Source: Bacteroidales bacterium
GTDB lineage: Bacteria; Bacteroidota; Bacteroidia; Bacteroidales; Bacteroidaceae
DNA length: 40,868 nt
Direction of reading: 5' to 3'
Assembly (NCBI GenBank): GCA_004552195.1
Contig: SFPC01000006.1
Location: 1 to 40,868, forward strand
The notes beneath the pieces were generated by a model. That model was not told the DNA's origin, searched no databases, and saw only the letters and a program-made list of their open reading frames with translations. This document shows, piece by piece, positions 6,712-15,474 of this stretch. A program made the translations under genes and the position numbers. Numbering within the stretch: the stretch's first letter is position 1; each line of letters begins with the position of its first letter.

Positions 6712-8190
6712 TTAGAATACGAATTTGGCGTCTTTGACAGCCTTCACGTCGTCCAGTCGGCGTACAGGCGTGTCGTGCGGCGCGTCGCGTAGCAGTTCCG
6801 GATGGTGGAGTGCTTCTTTCGCAATGGTTTTCATCACCTCGATAAAGGCATCGAGCGTTTCCTTGCTCTCCGTTTCCGTAGGCTCTATCATCATGCTTTC
6901 ATGGAAAAGCAGGGGGAAGTAGATGGTAGGAGCATGGAAACCGTAGTCGAGCAGGCGTTTGGCCACTTCTAAGGTAGTGATGTGCGAAGCGTCGTTGTGA
7001 GCGCCGCCGTATTTGGGCAGCAGTCCGTCGAACACGAACTCATGTTTGCACAGCCCCTCAATAGGCAGATAATAGTAGTCCTTGAGGCATTCCTTGATGT
7101 AGTTCGCATTCAGCACGCTTAGCTTTCCGGCCATGGGAATGCCTTCCTTGCCCAAGGTGAGCAGGTAGGCGTAAGCCCGTACGATGATGCCGAAATTGCC
7201 CAAGTGGGGAGAAACGCTGCCCAAGGCTTCCGGGTTCTCGTGGAGTTCGTAGAGGCCGGTTTCCTCGTTGAACCTCACCTGCGGATTGGGCAGCAAGTCC
7301 TCCAGTCCGGCACGTACGCCTACGGGACCGCTGCCCGGGCCGCCGCCCCCGTGGGGTGTGCTGAAAGTCTTGTGCAAGTTGATGTGCATCACGTCGAAAC
7401 CCATGTCGCCGGGGCGGCATACGCCCAGCATGGGGTTGAGGTTAGCACCGTCGTAGTACATCAGTCCGCCGCATTCATGCACCAGACGTGCGATTTCCGG
7501 AATTTGCTGTTCAAAGATGCCCAGCGTGTTCGGGTTCGTCATCATCATGCCGGCAATATCGTCGCCAAGAAGCGGCTTGAGGTCCTCCACATCAACCGTT
7601 CCGTTGGGCGTGCTCTTCACCTGCACGATTTGCAATCCGCAGACGGCGGCCGAGGCCGGATTGGTGCCGTGAGCAGAGTCGGGAACGATAATCTTCGTGC
7701 GGCGTGTGTCGCCCCGTTTCATGTGGTACGAACGTATCACCATGAGCCCCGTCAACTCACCGTGAGCTCCGGCATAGGGGTTTAGCGTGAAGCGGCCGAG
7801 TCCGGCAATTTCCGACAAGGTCTTCTGCACCTCGTCGTAGAGTTTCAGCGCGCCCTGGCAAAGCGGGGCATCCTGTGCGGGATGAACCTGCGTAAATCCC
7901 GGCAGTGCGGCCAGTTCCTCGTTGATTTTCGGATTATACTTCATCGTGCAGCTGCCCAAGGGGTAGAAGCCCGTGTCCACGCCGAAGTTGTTGCCCGACA
8001 TGTTCGTGTAGTGCCTTACCACGGTCAGTTCGTCCGCTTCCGGCAGTTTGGTGGGCGGTGTCTGGCGCATCAGGTTTTCCGGCAGGGCAGAGAGTTGGTG
8101 CTTGGGGCTGGGGTTATGGGGCAGAGAGTAGCCCTTTCGTCCGGGTTTGGACAACTCAAATATCAGAGGGGAATATACAGTGCGGTTCAT
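6712..8190 (-). CDS. gcvPB: Glycine dehydrogenase (decarboxylating) subunit 2, P-protein beta
   Basis: A 492-aa PLP-binding half of the glycine cleavage P protein, which decarboxylates glycine and transfers aminomethyl to lipoyl-GcvH. The PLP lysine is Lys274 in NLHKTFSTPHGGGGPG, and PDSAHGTNPAS and YYDGANLN are typical active-site blocks. The start at 8188-8190 overlaps the gcvPA stop in an ATGA junction, which implies translational coupling and equal amounts of the two subunits. The reading frame is open upstream, but the ATGA overlap and family N-terminus support this start. It works only as a complex with GcvPA. Confidence 0.96.
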   Translation of the reverse strand: MNRTVYSPLIFELSKPGRKGYSLPHNPSPKHQLSALPENLMRQTPPTKLPEADELTVVRHYTNMSGNNFGVDTGFYPLGSCTMKYNPKINEELAALPGFTQVHPAQDAPLCQGALKLYDEVQKTLSEIAGLGRFTLNPYAGAHGELTGLMVIRSYHMKRGDTRRTKIIVPDSAHGTNPASAAVCGLQIVQVKSTPNGTVDVEDLKPLLGDDIAGMMMTNPNTLGIFEQQIPEIARLVHECGGLMYYDGANLNPMLGVCRPGDMGFDVMHINLHKTFSTPHGGGGPGSGPVGVRAGLEDLLPNPQVRFNEETGLYELHENPEALGSVSPHLGNFGIIVRAYAYLLTLGKEGIPMAGKLSVLNANYIKECLKDYYYLPIEGLCKHEFVFDGLLPKYGGAHNDASHITTLEVAKRLLDYGFHAPTIYFPLLFHESMMIEPTETESKETLDAFIEVMKTIAKEALHHPELLRDAPHDTPVRRLDDVKAVKDAKFVF

Positions 8191-9515
8191 GAGAGGACAG
8201 TTTTGACAAATTCTACAATTTCTTCTTCTGTACGCTGTTCGGTAGCGGCAAGAATGAGGCAATCGTCCGTTCCCTCCGCCTTCACACCGGCCAGGAAGCC
8301 CGCCTGTGCCAGTCTGCTGCGCAAGGCATCGACGCCCTCCGCACCCTTGTAACGCAGGGTGAACTCACCCAAGAAAAGTTGTTCGGGGAAGGCATCCTCA
8401 AAGCGTTCGTCCTGCACCAGTAAGTCGTGCAGCAAGTGTGCGGCGGCGTACGTGTTCTCGTTCACCTCGCGCAAACCTTGCGGCCCCATGAGCGAGAGGT
8501 AAGCCGCAACGTACAGACACATGATACCCTGGGCGGTACAGATGTTCGAGGTAGCTTTTTCGCGGCGTATGTGCTGTTCGCGTGCCTGCATGGTCAGTAC
8601 GAAGGCGCGTTTGCCGTCGGCATCCACCGTCTGTCCCACCAAGCGTCCCGGCATCTTGCGCACCAGCGCGTTCTTGACACACAGGTAACCGATATACGGG
8701 CCGCCGTAGGCCAAGGGCAGACCCAGACTTTGGGCATCGCCGCAAGCAATGTCCGCCCCCCATTCTCCCGGAGTGCGGAGCACACCCAGCGCGGAAGCCA
8801 CACTGTTGATGGCCAACAGCGCTTTGTGCGCGTGGCACGCATCGGCCAGTCCGGTAAAGTCCTCAATGATGCCGAAATAGTTGGGCTGCGGCACGATGAC
8901 ACCGGCCACATCTCCGGCTGCCAGCAGGCTATCGATGGCGGCACGGTCAGTGATGCCATTGACGGGAGGCACCACGACGAGGTCCACGCCGTGGAAATGC
9001 GCATAAGTCTTCACTACGCGCAGCACGCCGGGGTTGAAAGTGCCGGAAATCACCACACGGTTACGCTTCTTGGCGGCGGCCACACACATCAGCATGGCTT
9101 CGGCCGTAGCAGTGGCACCGTCATACATCGACGCGTTCGACAGGTCCATGCCCGTCAGGTCCGCCATCATCGTCTGGTACTCAAAGATATATTGCAGCGT
9201 TCCTTGGGAAATCTCCGCCTGATAGGGAGTGTAGGAGGTAGAAAACTCGCTGCGCGAGGCGATATAGGGAATCACCGCCGGCGTATAGTGGTCGTAGGCA
9301 CCGGCACCGGCAAAGCATACGGGACGGGCGTTCTTGTCGGCCATTCCGGCAATGATATTGCGCACTTCAATCTCGCTTTTAGCTTCCGGGATTTGGAGCT
9401 CGCGGTGTAGTTTGAGCTCTTCGGGCACCTCAGCGTAGAGGTCGTCGAGACTGTTCACGCCAATCACTTCCAGCATTTGCCGGATGTCATCGGGCGTATG
9501 GGGAAAATATTTCAT
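8187..9515 (-). CDS. gcvPA: Glycine dehydrogenase (decarboxylating) subunit 1, P-protein alpha
   Basis: A 442-aa N-terminal half of the split P protein. It begins MKYFPHTPDDIRQMLEVIGV as in GcvPA proteins and carries the conserved blocks FAGAGAYDHYTPAVI, YQAEISQGTLQYIFEYQT and DLSNASMYDGATATAEA. It has no PLP lysine of its own; the cofactor sits mainly on GcvPB. It is preceded by a 177-bp gap containing a structured inverted repeat, the largest gap in the operon, so it may be regulated separately from gcvH. The two-subunit form is usual in Firmicutes and Thermotogae; from memory many Bacteroidales carry a single fused gcvP. Confidence 0.96.
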   Translation of the reverse strand: MKYFPHTPDDIRQMLEVIGVNSLDDLYAEVPEELKLHRELQIPEAKSEIEVRNIIAGMADKNARPVCFAGAGAYDHYTPAVIPYIASRSEFSTSYTPYQAEISQGTLQYIFEYQTMMADLTGMDLSNASMYDGATATAEAMLMCVAAAKKRNRVVISGTFNPGVLRVVKTYAHFHGVDLVVVPPVNGITDRAAIDSLLAAGDVAGVIVPQPNYFGIIEDFTGLADACHAHKALLAINSVASALGVLRTPGEWGADIACGDAQSLGLPLAYGGPYIGYLCVKNALVRKMPGRLVGQTVDADGKRAFVLTMQAREQHIRREKATSNICTAQGIMCLYVAAYLSLMGPQGLREVNENTYAAAHLLHDLLVQDERFEDAFPEQLFLGEFTLRYKGAEGVDALRSRLAQAGFLAGVKAEGTDDCLILAATEQRTEEEIVEFVKTVLS

Positions 9516-9576
9516 GGAAACAGTGGTTTAATGGGCAGTTGATAAGACTCTGTGAAGCACCTCTTCTCTTATAAAG

Positions 9577-9654
9577 AAAATGCCACAAACCCTCCCCGTC
9601 AATCCTTGCAACCTGTTGGCGGAAGGCTGAGTCGGGCATAGTCTGTGGCATTTT
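9577..9654 (-). promoter_or_regulatory. Structured element between gcvH and gcvPA
   Basis: Inverted repeat with 14-nt arms, 13 matching (AAAATGCCACAAAC at 9577-9590 and GTCTGTGGCATTTT at 9641-9654), enclosing about 50 GC-rich nt. Inner pairings are possible (CAAC-CT-GTTG; CCTT with AAGG). It could be an attenuator, an RNA-processing site or a ligand-sensing element. I do not recognise a glycine or folate riboswitch. Confidence 0.5.
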
Positions 9655-9692
9655 CATTGTAAGGAAAGGGTTGATAGGGTTTGGCGTATGCC

Positions 9693-10070
9693 TTAGTGAA
9701 GGATAGAGCGATAGTCCGAAGCGTTCATCAGGCTTTCCAGCTCAGAGGGGTCGGACATTTTCACCTTGATAATCCAGTTGGCGAAAGCATCCTGGTTGAT
9801 CAGTTCCGGTTGGTCCTCCAGGTCGGCGTTCGCTTCCACCACCTCGCCGCTCACGGGCGAAATCAGGTCGCTGGCAGCCTTCACGCTTTCCACTGCACCG
9901 AAGTCCTTGCCGGCTTCCACCTCGTCGCCCTCGGCCGGGATGTCCACGTACACCACGTTGCCCAGCTGTTCCTGAGCGTAGTCCGTGATACCGATATAGG
10001 CAAATTCGCCTTCCACTTTTACGTATTCGTGGCTCTCGCTGTAGTAGAGCCCTTCAATCACTTTTGCCAT
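9693..10070 (-). CDS. gcvH: Glycine cleavage system H protein
   Basis: A 125-aa lipoyl carrier that shuttles the aminomethyl group between P, T and L proteins. The lipoyl-lysine is Lys64 in GAVESVKAASDL. The N-terminal YYSESHEYVKVEGEFAYIGITDYAQEQLG is the family signature, and the length is normal. It lies 61 bp after gcvT. Its lipoyl group may come from the ligase encoded at the top of the same operon. Confidence 0.97.
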   Translation of the reverse strand: MAKVIEGLYYSESHEYVKVEGEFAYIGITDYAQEQLGNVVYVDIPAEGDEVEAGKDFGAVESVKAASDLISPVSGEVVEANADLEDQPELINQDAFANWIIKVKMSDPSELESLMNASDYRSILH

Positions 10071-10131
10071 AATGTGTTGCTGTTAATATGTTTGGTTGAT
10101 AAATATGCAGGGGAAAGAAGTAGCTGTTTTC

Positions 10132-11223
10132 CTACTTCTTGTAATGCTTTTGGTAGAAGCGTTTCTTCACCACCTTGCCCGGTTGCAGCTTGCGGTGGAT
10201 GCGGACCTGCACCGGCGTGTCGAGTTTGGCATAGGCAGCATCAATCAGCGCCATGCACACGCTTTTGCCCGTCGATATGGAACAATATCCTGTGGTAACC
10301 TCTCCGATAACTTTGTCTTCCACCACCACTTCGTAGCCATGGCGGGGAATAGCCTTGCCTTCCAGCTCGATGCCCACCAGCTTCTTGGCCACGCCTTCTG
10401 CCTTTTGGCGTGCAACGGCCTCTTTGCCGACAAATTCCTCCTTGTCCAGCTTCACGAACATGCCCAGTCCCGCCATGATGGGCGAGATGTCGTCCGTCAG
10501 TTCGTCGCCGTAGAGTGGCAGACCCACCTCGAAGCGCAGTGTGTCGCGGCAGCCCAGTCCGCAAGGCTTGGCCTGCTTGCTGTCGATGAGCTTGTCCCAA
10601 GCCTGCTGAATGTAGGCGTGAGAGCCGTAGATTTCAAAGCCGTCTTCGCCCGTGTAGCCCGTGCGGCTCACGATTAAGGTTTCCTGAGGCGTTTCAATCA
10701 GCTTGAACGTGTAGAACTCCAGCTCCTTGCAAGTCAGTCCCAGCACCTCTTCCACCACGCGCTCAGCTTCCGGACCCTGCACGGCGAGCTGTCCGTAGTA
10801 TTCGCTTTGGTTTTCAGTCTGTACGTCGAAGTCCTTGGCCTGTTCCGTTATCCAGGCATAATCCTTGTCAATGTTGGCAGCGTTGATAACGAGGAAGAAC
10901 TTCTCGTCGCCCATCTTGTAAACCAGCAGGTCGTCCACTGTGCCGCCGTGAGGGTGCAGCATCATGCCGTAGAAAATTTTTCCCACGGGAGCGCCGGCCA
11001 CGTCGTTGGTGAAGATGTGCTGCACGTAGCGTTCAGCCTCCGGTCCCGTCACGAGCACTTCGCCCATGTGGCTCACGTCGAACACGCCGCAGGCGTTGCG
11101 CACAGCCTGGTGCTCGTCGGTGATGTCGGTATACTGTATAGGCATTTCAAAACCGCCGAAAGGCACCATTTTGGCACCGAGAGCAACATGGCGGTCATAA
11201 AGACAAGTTCTTTTTTCAGACAT
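10132..11223 (-). CDS. gcvT: Glycine cleavage system T protein (aminomethyltransferase)
   Basis: A 363-aa enzyme that releases ammonia from aminomethyl-lipoyl-GcvH and passes the one-carbon unit to tetrahydrofolate. The family blocks are visible: [28 protein letters not shown], the folate-binding [10 protein letters not shown], and [18 protein letters not shown]. The C-terminal barrel ends with RFYQKHYKK. Length and start (ATG 11221-11223) match the family. It lies 87 bp after the lipoate ligase gene and 61 bp before gcvH. Confidence 0.96.
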   Translation of the reverse strand: MSEKRTCLYDRHVALGAKMVPFGGFEMPIQYTDITDEHQAVRNACGVFDVSHMGEVLVTGPEAERYVQHIFTNDVAGAPVGKIFYGMMLHPHGGTVDDLLVYKMGDEKFFLVINAANIDKDYAWITEQAKDFDVQTENQSEYYGQLAVQGPEAERVVEEVLGLTCKELEFYTFKLIETPQETLIVSRTGYTGEDGFEIYGSHAYIQQAWDKLIDSKQAKPCGLGCRDTLRFEVGLPLYGDELTDDISPIMAGLGMFVKLDKEEFVGKEAVARQKAEGVAKKLVGIELEGKAIPRHGYEVVVEDKVIGEVTTGYCSISTGKSVCMALIDAAYAKLDTPVQVRIHRKLQPGKVVKKRFYQKHYKK

Positions 11224-11310
11224 GATATAATGTAGAATATAGGTTAGTTCAAAAGGATATGTAAATCCCTGCAGTAGGCGAACACCGTGCTGCGGTGCGT
11301 CGGCCCGCCG

Positions 11311-12309
11311 TCAGTCGGTGAGGCAGGCCGTCAGCTGTTCAGCGGTCAATCCCCGGATGCTGCGTTCCGGATGGTGTTCCTCCACGGCCTGCTTCAGACT
11401 TTGCGGGGTGAATGCCGCTCCTGCAAAAGCCCGGTTGAAGCATTCCGCAGCATTGTCCAGCTCAAAGAAATCACCCGACAGGCTCACCTTTTCAATCAGC
11501 GTGCCGCGCAGTGTGAAGTGGAAGGCCAATGTGCCACATCCCTCAATCCGCGCTTCGCGAGTCAAATCCGAGGCCGCCGTCTGTCCGTAGAGATATTCCG
11601 GGTCATAGTAGCCCTGCTCCATCCGTTCGATTTCCTTCACAGCCTCATCGCCGAGCGCCACGCTTCGGTCGCACAGCAGCGAGCGCAGGCGGTGGCGCAG
11701 CTCCGTCACACCGAACGGCAAGTAATCCTTCAGCAGCGCGATACGGCTCCTGACGCTTTTCACCCCCTTGGCCTGTAGCTTCGACACATCCGGGTGTAAC
11801 GCCCCCTGCATCAGGCGGGGGGTCGTGTCGTAGAGCATCGTTCCGTGCACGATGTTCCGTTCCGGCAAGTGGTAAAAAGCGTTTCCGCATATTTTCCCGC
11901 CGCCTTTAAGGATGATATCGTTGCGGCCGGAGAGTTCCACCTGCGCGCCCAGCTTACACAAGGCGGCTGCCACCTGTTCCGCATACTCAATGAACAGCGG
12001 CTCCACCGCCCCTTCGCCCGTAATCAGGCTCCACATGATGTTGTTGCCGTCGGCGAAGATTGCGCCGCCGCCGCTTTTCCGTCGCACCACGTCGATGCCC
12101 TCCTGCACGCAGAAGTCAAGGTCCACCTCCTGATGAGCCACCTGATTGCGTCCCATCACCACCGTCGGACCCAGTTGCCAGGAAAAGAGGTAATTGTCCG
12201 TTGGGAGATGTTGGGCAATATATTCTTCGGCAGCCAAATAGAAAGGGGCGCGTCTGTGCTCCGTGTACTCGGGAAGTTGGACATAGCATGCCGGAAAACG
12301 GGTTTCCAT
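11311..12309 (-). CDS. lplA: Lipoate-protein ligase
   Basis: A 332-aa ligase expected to activate lipoate with ATP and attach it to acceptor lysines such as GcvH Lys64. The catalytic LplA/LipB fold shows RRKSGGGAIFADGNNIMWSL (the RRxSGGG lipoate-binding block) and GGGKICGNAFYH with the conserved lysine. A C-terminal accessory domain (about residues 245-332) is present, so it is full length and able to use free lipoate plus ATP. It is the first gene of the gcv operon, directly behind the promoter at 12391-12421. This suggests the complex is lipoylated by scavenging. No lipA or lipB is in the window. Confidence 0.88.
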   Translation of the reverse strand: METRFPACYVQLPEYTEHRRAPFYLAAEEYIAQHLPTDNYLFSWQLGPTVVMGRNQVAHQEVDLDFCVQEGIDVVRRKSGGGAIFADGNNIMWSLITGEGAVEPLFIEYAEQVAAALCKLGAQVELSGRNDIILKGGGKICGNAFYHLPERNIVHGTMLYDTTPRLMQGALHPDVSKLQAKGVKSVRSRIALLKDYLPFGVTELRHRLRSLLCDRSVALGDEAVKEIERMEQGYYDPEYLYGQTAASDLTREARIEGCGTLAFHFTLRGTLIEKVSLSGDFFELDNAAECFNRAFAGAAFTPQSLKQAVEEHHPERSIRGLTAEQLTACLTD

Positions 12310-12390
12310 GAAAGGGTGATTGTGAAAGTTAGTTGTAATAAGCCATTAGCCATCAAACTCGACGCAGAAAGCCTGCATCTTAAAGCGCAG

Positions 12391-12421
12391 CAAATGTAGT
12401 AAAACAAAGCTGACACCCAAA
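12391..12421 (-). promoter_or_regulatory. Promoter of the lplA-gcv-lpd operon
   Basis: On the minus strand: TTTG (12418-12421), 19-nt spacer, TACATTTG (12391-12398), a strong Bacteroidetes consensus, leaving an untranslated leader of about 75 nt before lplA. It is back-to-back with the + strand -7 element at 12461-12468. Confidence 0.75.
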
Positions 12422-12460
12422 AAAATCAAATCATTTTTTTCCAATGCTGTTTGCAAGTTG

Positions 12461-12468
12461 TACTTTTG
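12461..12468 (+). promoter_or_regulatory. -7 element of the PorE-like gene
   Basis: TACTTTTG fits the TAnnTTTG consensus; the -33 element is unclear. A start of transcription near 12475 would exclude the upstream ATG at 12458 as the translation start and supports the ATG at 12560. Confidence 0.55.
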
Positions 12469-12559
12469 CCAAAAATTCGCGCTCTCGTCTGTTGGAGGAG
12501 CGAATGGCCGTTTGTGCTGCATCCGGTTTATTTTGACAAAGTCTTACAATCCTTTTTTC

Positions 12560-14608
12560 ATGTCCAGTCGCTACTCCTTATATATATATATAGGATTAAT
12601 GTTTGTTGCTTTATGGTGCCAATCCTGTGGCAGTGTCGACAAATCCCTCCGTCGGGGCGATGCCGCCATGGCCATCGGCGAGTATGCCGAGGCAGCCGGG
12701 CAATACAAGCAAGCCTATTCGCGCACCTCGCCCAAGGAGAAGGAGTTGCGTGGTCGCATTGCCTTCAAAATGGGCGATGCCTATGCCCGTTACGGCTATA
12801 CCGCCCGGGCTGTCGGCGCGTTGCGCAATGCCGAGCGATATAAGTACACCGACACACTCACCCTCCGCCTTTTAGGTGAGCAGCTGCAGAAACAGGGCGA
12901 CTACAAAGGCGCTGAGAAAGCCCTGACCGCCTATCTCGAACGCTTTCCCGACGATGCCGCCGCCCATACCGCTTTGCAAAACTGCCACACGCAGGAAACC
13001 CTCCGCCGTCAAAGTTCCGCTTACACCGTCAAGCCCGCTACGCAGTTCAACGCCAACCGTTCCGATTACTGCCCCGCCTATATGGGCACCGAGGCCGCCC
13101 AACTCTATTTCACCTCCACCCGCAAGCAGTCCTTGGGCGACGTCAGCGGCATCACTGCCATGCAGAACGGCGACATCTTCTTTGCCAAAAAAGATGAAAA
13201 AGGAAAATGGAAACCCGCTGAAGCACCCGAGGGAGATTTGAACACCGAGAACGACGAGGGAGCCTGCTCCTTCTCGCCCGACGGCACCACCATGTACCTC
13301 ACCGTTTGCCGCACTGACCCGCAATACCCCCGCTTGGCCGAAATATGGACCTCTTCCCGCAGCGATGCCAAGTGGAGTAAACCCACACAGCTTAAAATCA
13401 CCGCCGACACCCTCTCCTCCTACGCCCATCCGGCACCCTCGCCCGATGGTCGCTGGCTCTATTTCGCCTCCGACATGCCCGGCGGTTTCGGAGGGCTCGA
13501 CCTGTGGCGCATCGAGATGAGCGGCGGCCACGGCCTCGGCCGTTTGGAAAATCTCGGTCCTTCGATCAATACCCCCGGCAACGAGTGCTTCCCCGCTTTC
13601 CGCCCCAGCGGCGAACTCTATTTCTCCAGCAACGGCCGCACGCCCGGCCTCGGAGGACTCGATCTCTATCGCGCCACCGAGGACACCGTGACCCACAAGT
13701 GGGAAGTTCACCACCTGCCCGTACCCATGAACTCTTTCGCCGACGACTTCGGCATCACCTTTGAAGGTCTCCACAATCGCGGCTATTTCAGTTCCGACCG
13801 CTCCACCGGCGGACGCGGCTGGGACAAACTCTTTGAGTTCTCCTATCCCGAAGTGCTGCAAACCGTCAAAGGCTGGGTCTACGAGCAGGACGGCTACGAA
13901 CTCCCTGCTGCCGAAGTCTACATGGTGGGCAGCGACGGCACCAACCTCAAGTTCGGCGTCCTCTCCGACGGCTCGTTCGAGCAGCCGCTCACCCCCGGCG
14001 TAAACTATCTTTTCCTGGCCACCTGCCAGGGTTATCTCGGTGTGAGCGGTGCGTTGCAGGCCGACAGTGCCGAGGTGGAGCAGCAGCACGTCATGCAGTT
14101 CCCCCTGCCCAGCATCAGCGTCCCCGTATTGGTGCGCAACGTGTTCTACGAATTTGACAAAGCCACCCTGACACCGGAATCGTGTACCGCGCTCGACCGC
14201 CTGGCGCGTATGCTCACGGAAAATCCGCACATCACCATCGAGCTCGCCGCCCACTGCGACTATCGCGGCAACGACGACTACAACCTGCGCCTCTCCCAGC
14301 GGCGCGCCGAAAGCGTGGTCAACTACCTCGTGGAGCATGGTATCGCCCGCGATCGCCTCACCCCCTGCGGCTATGGCGAGCAAGTGCCCAAGGTAGTCAA
14401 CCGCAAGCTGCTCGAAACCTACCCCTTCCTCCACGAGGGCGACACTCTTACCCTGCCTTACATCCTGGCACTTCCGCCCGAACAGCAGGAAGTTTGCAAT
14501 GCCCTCAATCGCCGCACCGAGTTCCGCGTGCTCCGCACCACCTACGGCCTCTTCGACGAACAGGGCAACCTGCGGCCCGATGCACTGCGGAAGGATACCG
14601 AGGAGTGA
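12560..14608 (+). CDS. PorE-like OmpA-family lipoprotein (TPR, PD40 propeller, OmpA C-terminal)
   Basis: A 682-aa cell-envelope protein. The order of parts is: signal peptide with candidate lipid Cys20/Cys23 (LWCQSC); TPR-like helices (about 30-165, GDAAMAIGEYAEAAGQYKQA and QGDYKGAEKALTAYLERFPD); a PD40/WD40-like beta-propeller (about 180-440, with repeated FSPDGTTMYLT, PSPDGRWLYFASD and FRPSGELYFSSNG); a small carboxypeptidase-regulatory-like domain (about 450-530); and an OmpA-C peptidoglycan-binding domain (about 540-680, FYEFDKATLTPES; NLRLSQRRAESVVNYL). This is the architecture of PorE, which anchors the type IX secretion system to peptidoglycan. Related OmpA lipoproteins share it, so PorE is probable rather than certain. 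The start is chosen from the promoter and signal peptide. Confidence 0.82.
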   Translation: MSSRYSLYIYIGLMFVALWCQSCGSVDKSLRRGDAAMAIGEYAEAAGQYKQAYSRTSPKEKELRGRIAFKMGDAYARYGYTARAVGALRNAERYKYTDTLTLRLLGEQLQKQGDYKGAEKALTAYLERFPDDAAAHTALQNCHTQETLRRQSSAYTVKPATQFNANRSDYCPAYMGTEAAQLYFTSTRKQSLGDVSGITAMQNGDIFFAKKDEKGKWKPAEAPEGDLNTENDEGACSFSPDGTTMYLTVCRTDPQYPRLAEIWTSSRSDAKWSKPTQLKITADTLSSYAHPAPSPDGRWLYFASDMPGGFGGLDLWRIEMSGGHGLGRLENLGPSINTPGNECFPAFRPSGELYFSSNGRTPGLGGLDLYRATEDTVTHKWEVHHLPVPMNSFADDFGITFEGLHNRGYFSSDRSTGGRGWDKLFEFSYPEVLQTVKGWVYEQDGYELPAAEVYMVGSDGTNLKFGVLSDGSFEQPLTPGVNYLFLATCQGYLGVSGALQADSAEVEQQHVMQFPLPSISVPVLVRNVFYEFDKATLTPESCTALDRLARMLTENPHITIELAAHCDYRGNDDYNLRLSQRRAESVVNYLVEHGIARDRLTPCGYGEQVPKVVNRKLLETYPFLHEGDTLTLPYILALPPEQQEVCNALNRRTEFRVLRTTYGLFDEQGNLRPDALRKDTEE

Positions 14609-14632
14609 TTTTTTTAATAATGTAAAATGTAT

Positions 14633-14712
14633 AATGTATAATGAGGTCAACGACCGACGTGCAGGACGATGCAGAACCGCCGACTTCAAGGCCGCAGGCT
14701 TCATTATACATT
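14633..14712. repeat. 80-bp inverted-repeat element upstream of mlaE
   Basis: Perfect 12-bp terminal inverted repeats AATGTATAATGA / TCATTATACATT flank a GC-rich centre. It fills the gap between the PorE-like gene and mlaE, ending 16 bp before the mlaE start. It is preceded by AATAATGTAAAATGTA (14616-14631), a 16-mer repeated exactly at 16635-16650. It could be a MITE-like remnant or an attenuator. Confidence 0.65.
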
Positions 14713-14727
14713 AAATACTTATCCCTT

Positions 14728-15474
14728 ATGCTGATAACCAAATTTCTTCATGCTTTCGGGCGTTACCTCATCCTCATGGGGCGCACCTTTTCCCGTCCCG
14801 AGCGTATGCGCATGTTCTTCAAGCAATACGTCAAAGAAATGGCCCAGCTGGGCGTCGACTCCATCGGCATCGTATTGCTCATTTCCTTCTTCATCGGAGC
14901 CGTCATTTGCATCCAAATCAAACTCAACATCCAAAGCCCCTGGATGCCCCATTGGGTCTCCGGCTACGTAACCCGTGAAATCATGTTGCTTGAATTCTCC
15001 TCCAGCATCATGTGTCTCATTCTCTCCGGCAAAGTCGGGTCCAACATCGCCTCCGAGCTGGGCACCATGCGAACCACGCAGCAAATTGATGCTTTGGAAA
15101 TCATGGGCGTCAACCCCGCCTCCTTCCTCATCCTTCCCAAAATTGCCGGGCTCATCACTATCATGCCCTTCCTTGTCATCTTCAGCACCTTCAGCGGCAT
15201 CATCGGTGCTTACGCCACCGCCTACATCGGTCATATCATCACCCCCTCCGACCTCACAGCCGGTCTGCAGCACTCCTTCACCCAGTGGTTCTTTTGGATG
15301 GGCGTCATCAAGTCCCTCTTCTTCGCCTTCATCATCACCAGCGTCTCCTCCTTCTACGGCTACAATGTTGAGGGCGGCAGCATCGAGGTGGGCAAGGCCA
15401 GTACCGATGCCGTGGTGGCCTGTTCCATGCTCATTCTCTTCTCCGACCTCTTCCTCACACAACTCCTGTCATGA
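14728..15474 (+). CDS. mlaE: MlaE-type ABC transporter permease
   Basis: A 248-aa integral inner-membrane permease of the MlaE/YrbE family, which moves phospholipids between the membranes with an MCE protein. It has about five to six hydrophobic segments. Family blocks are ELGTMRTTQQIDALEIMGVNP and the C-terminal SFYGYNVEGGSIEVGKASTDAVV. I chose ATG 14728 because upstream residues come from the inverted-repeat element and are not MlaE-like. It overlaps mlaF by 4 bp (ATGA). The usual third gene, mlaD, is not found after mlaF. Confidence 0.92.
   Translation: MLITKFLHAFGRYLILMGRTFSRPERMRMFFKQYVKEMAQLGVDSIGIVLLISFFIGAVICIQIKLNIQSPWMPHWVSGYVTREIMLLEFSSSIMCLILSGKVGSNIASELGTMRTTQQIDALEIMGVNPASFLILPKIAGLITIMPFLVIFSTFSGIIGAYATAYIGHIITPSDLTAGLQHSFTQWFFWMGVIKSLFFAFIITSVSSFYGYNVEGGSIEVGKASTDAVVACSMLILFSDLFLTQLLS

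Noticed and set aside
9516..9692. Glycine or tetrahydrofolate riboswitch before gcvPA
   Set aside because: I could not find the conserved tandem glycine aptamer cores or the THF motif; only an inverted repeat is supported.
12872..14704. 610-aa open frame on the minus strand
   Set aside because: It lies antisense to the PorE-like gene, whose domains are clear; the antisense frame is a codon-bias shadow with Gly/Ala/Val-rich, motif-free sequence.
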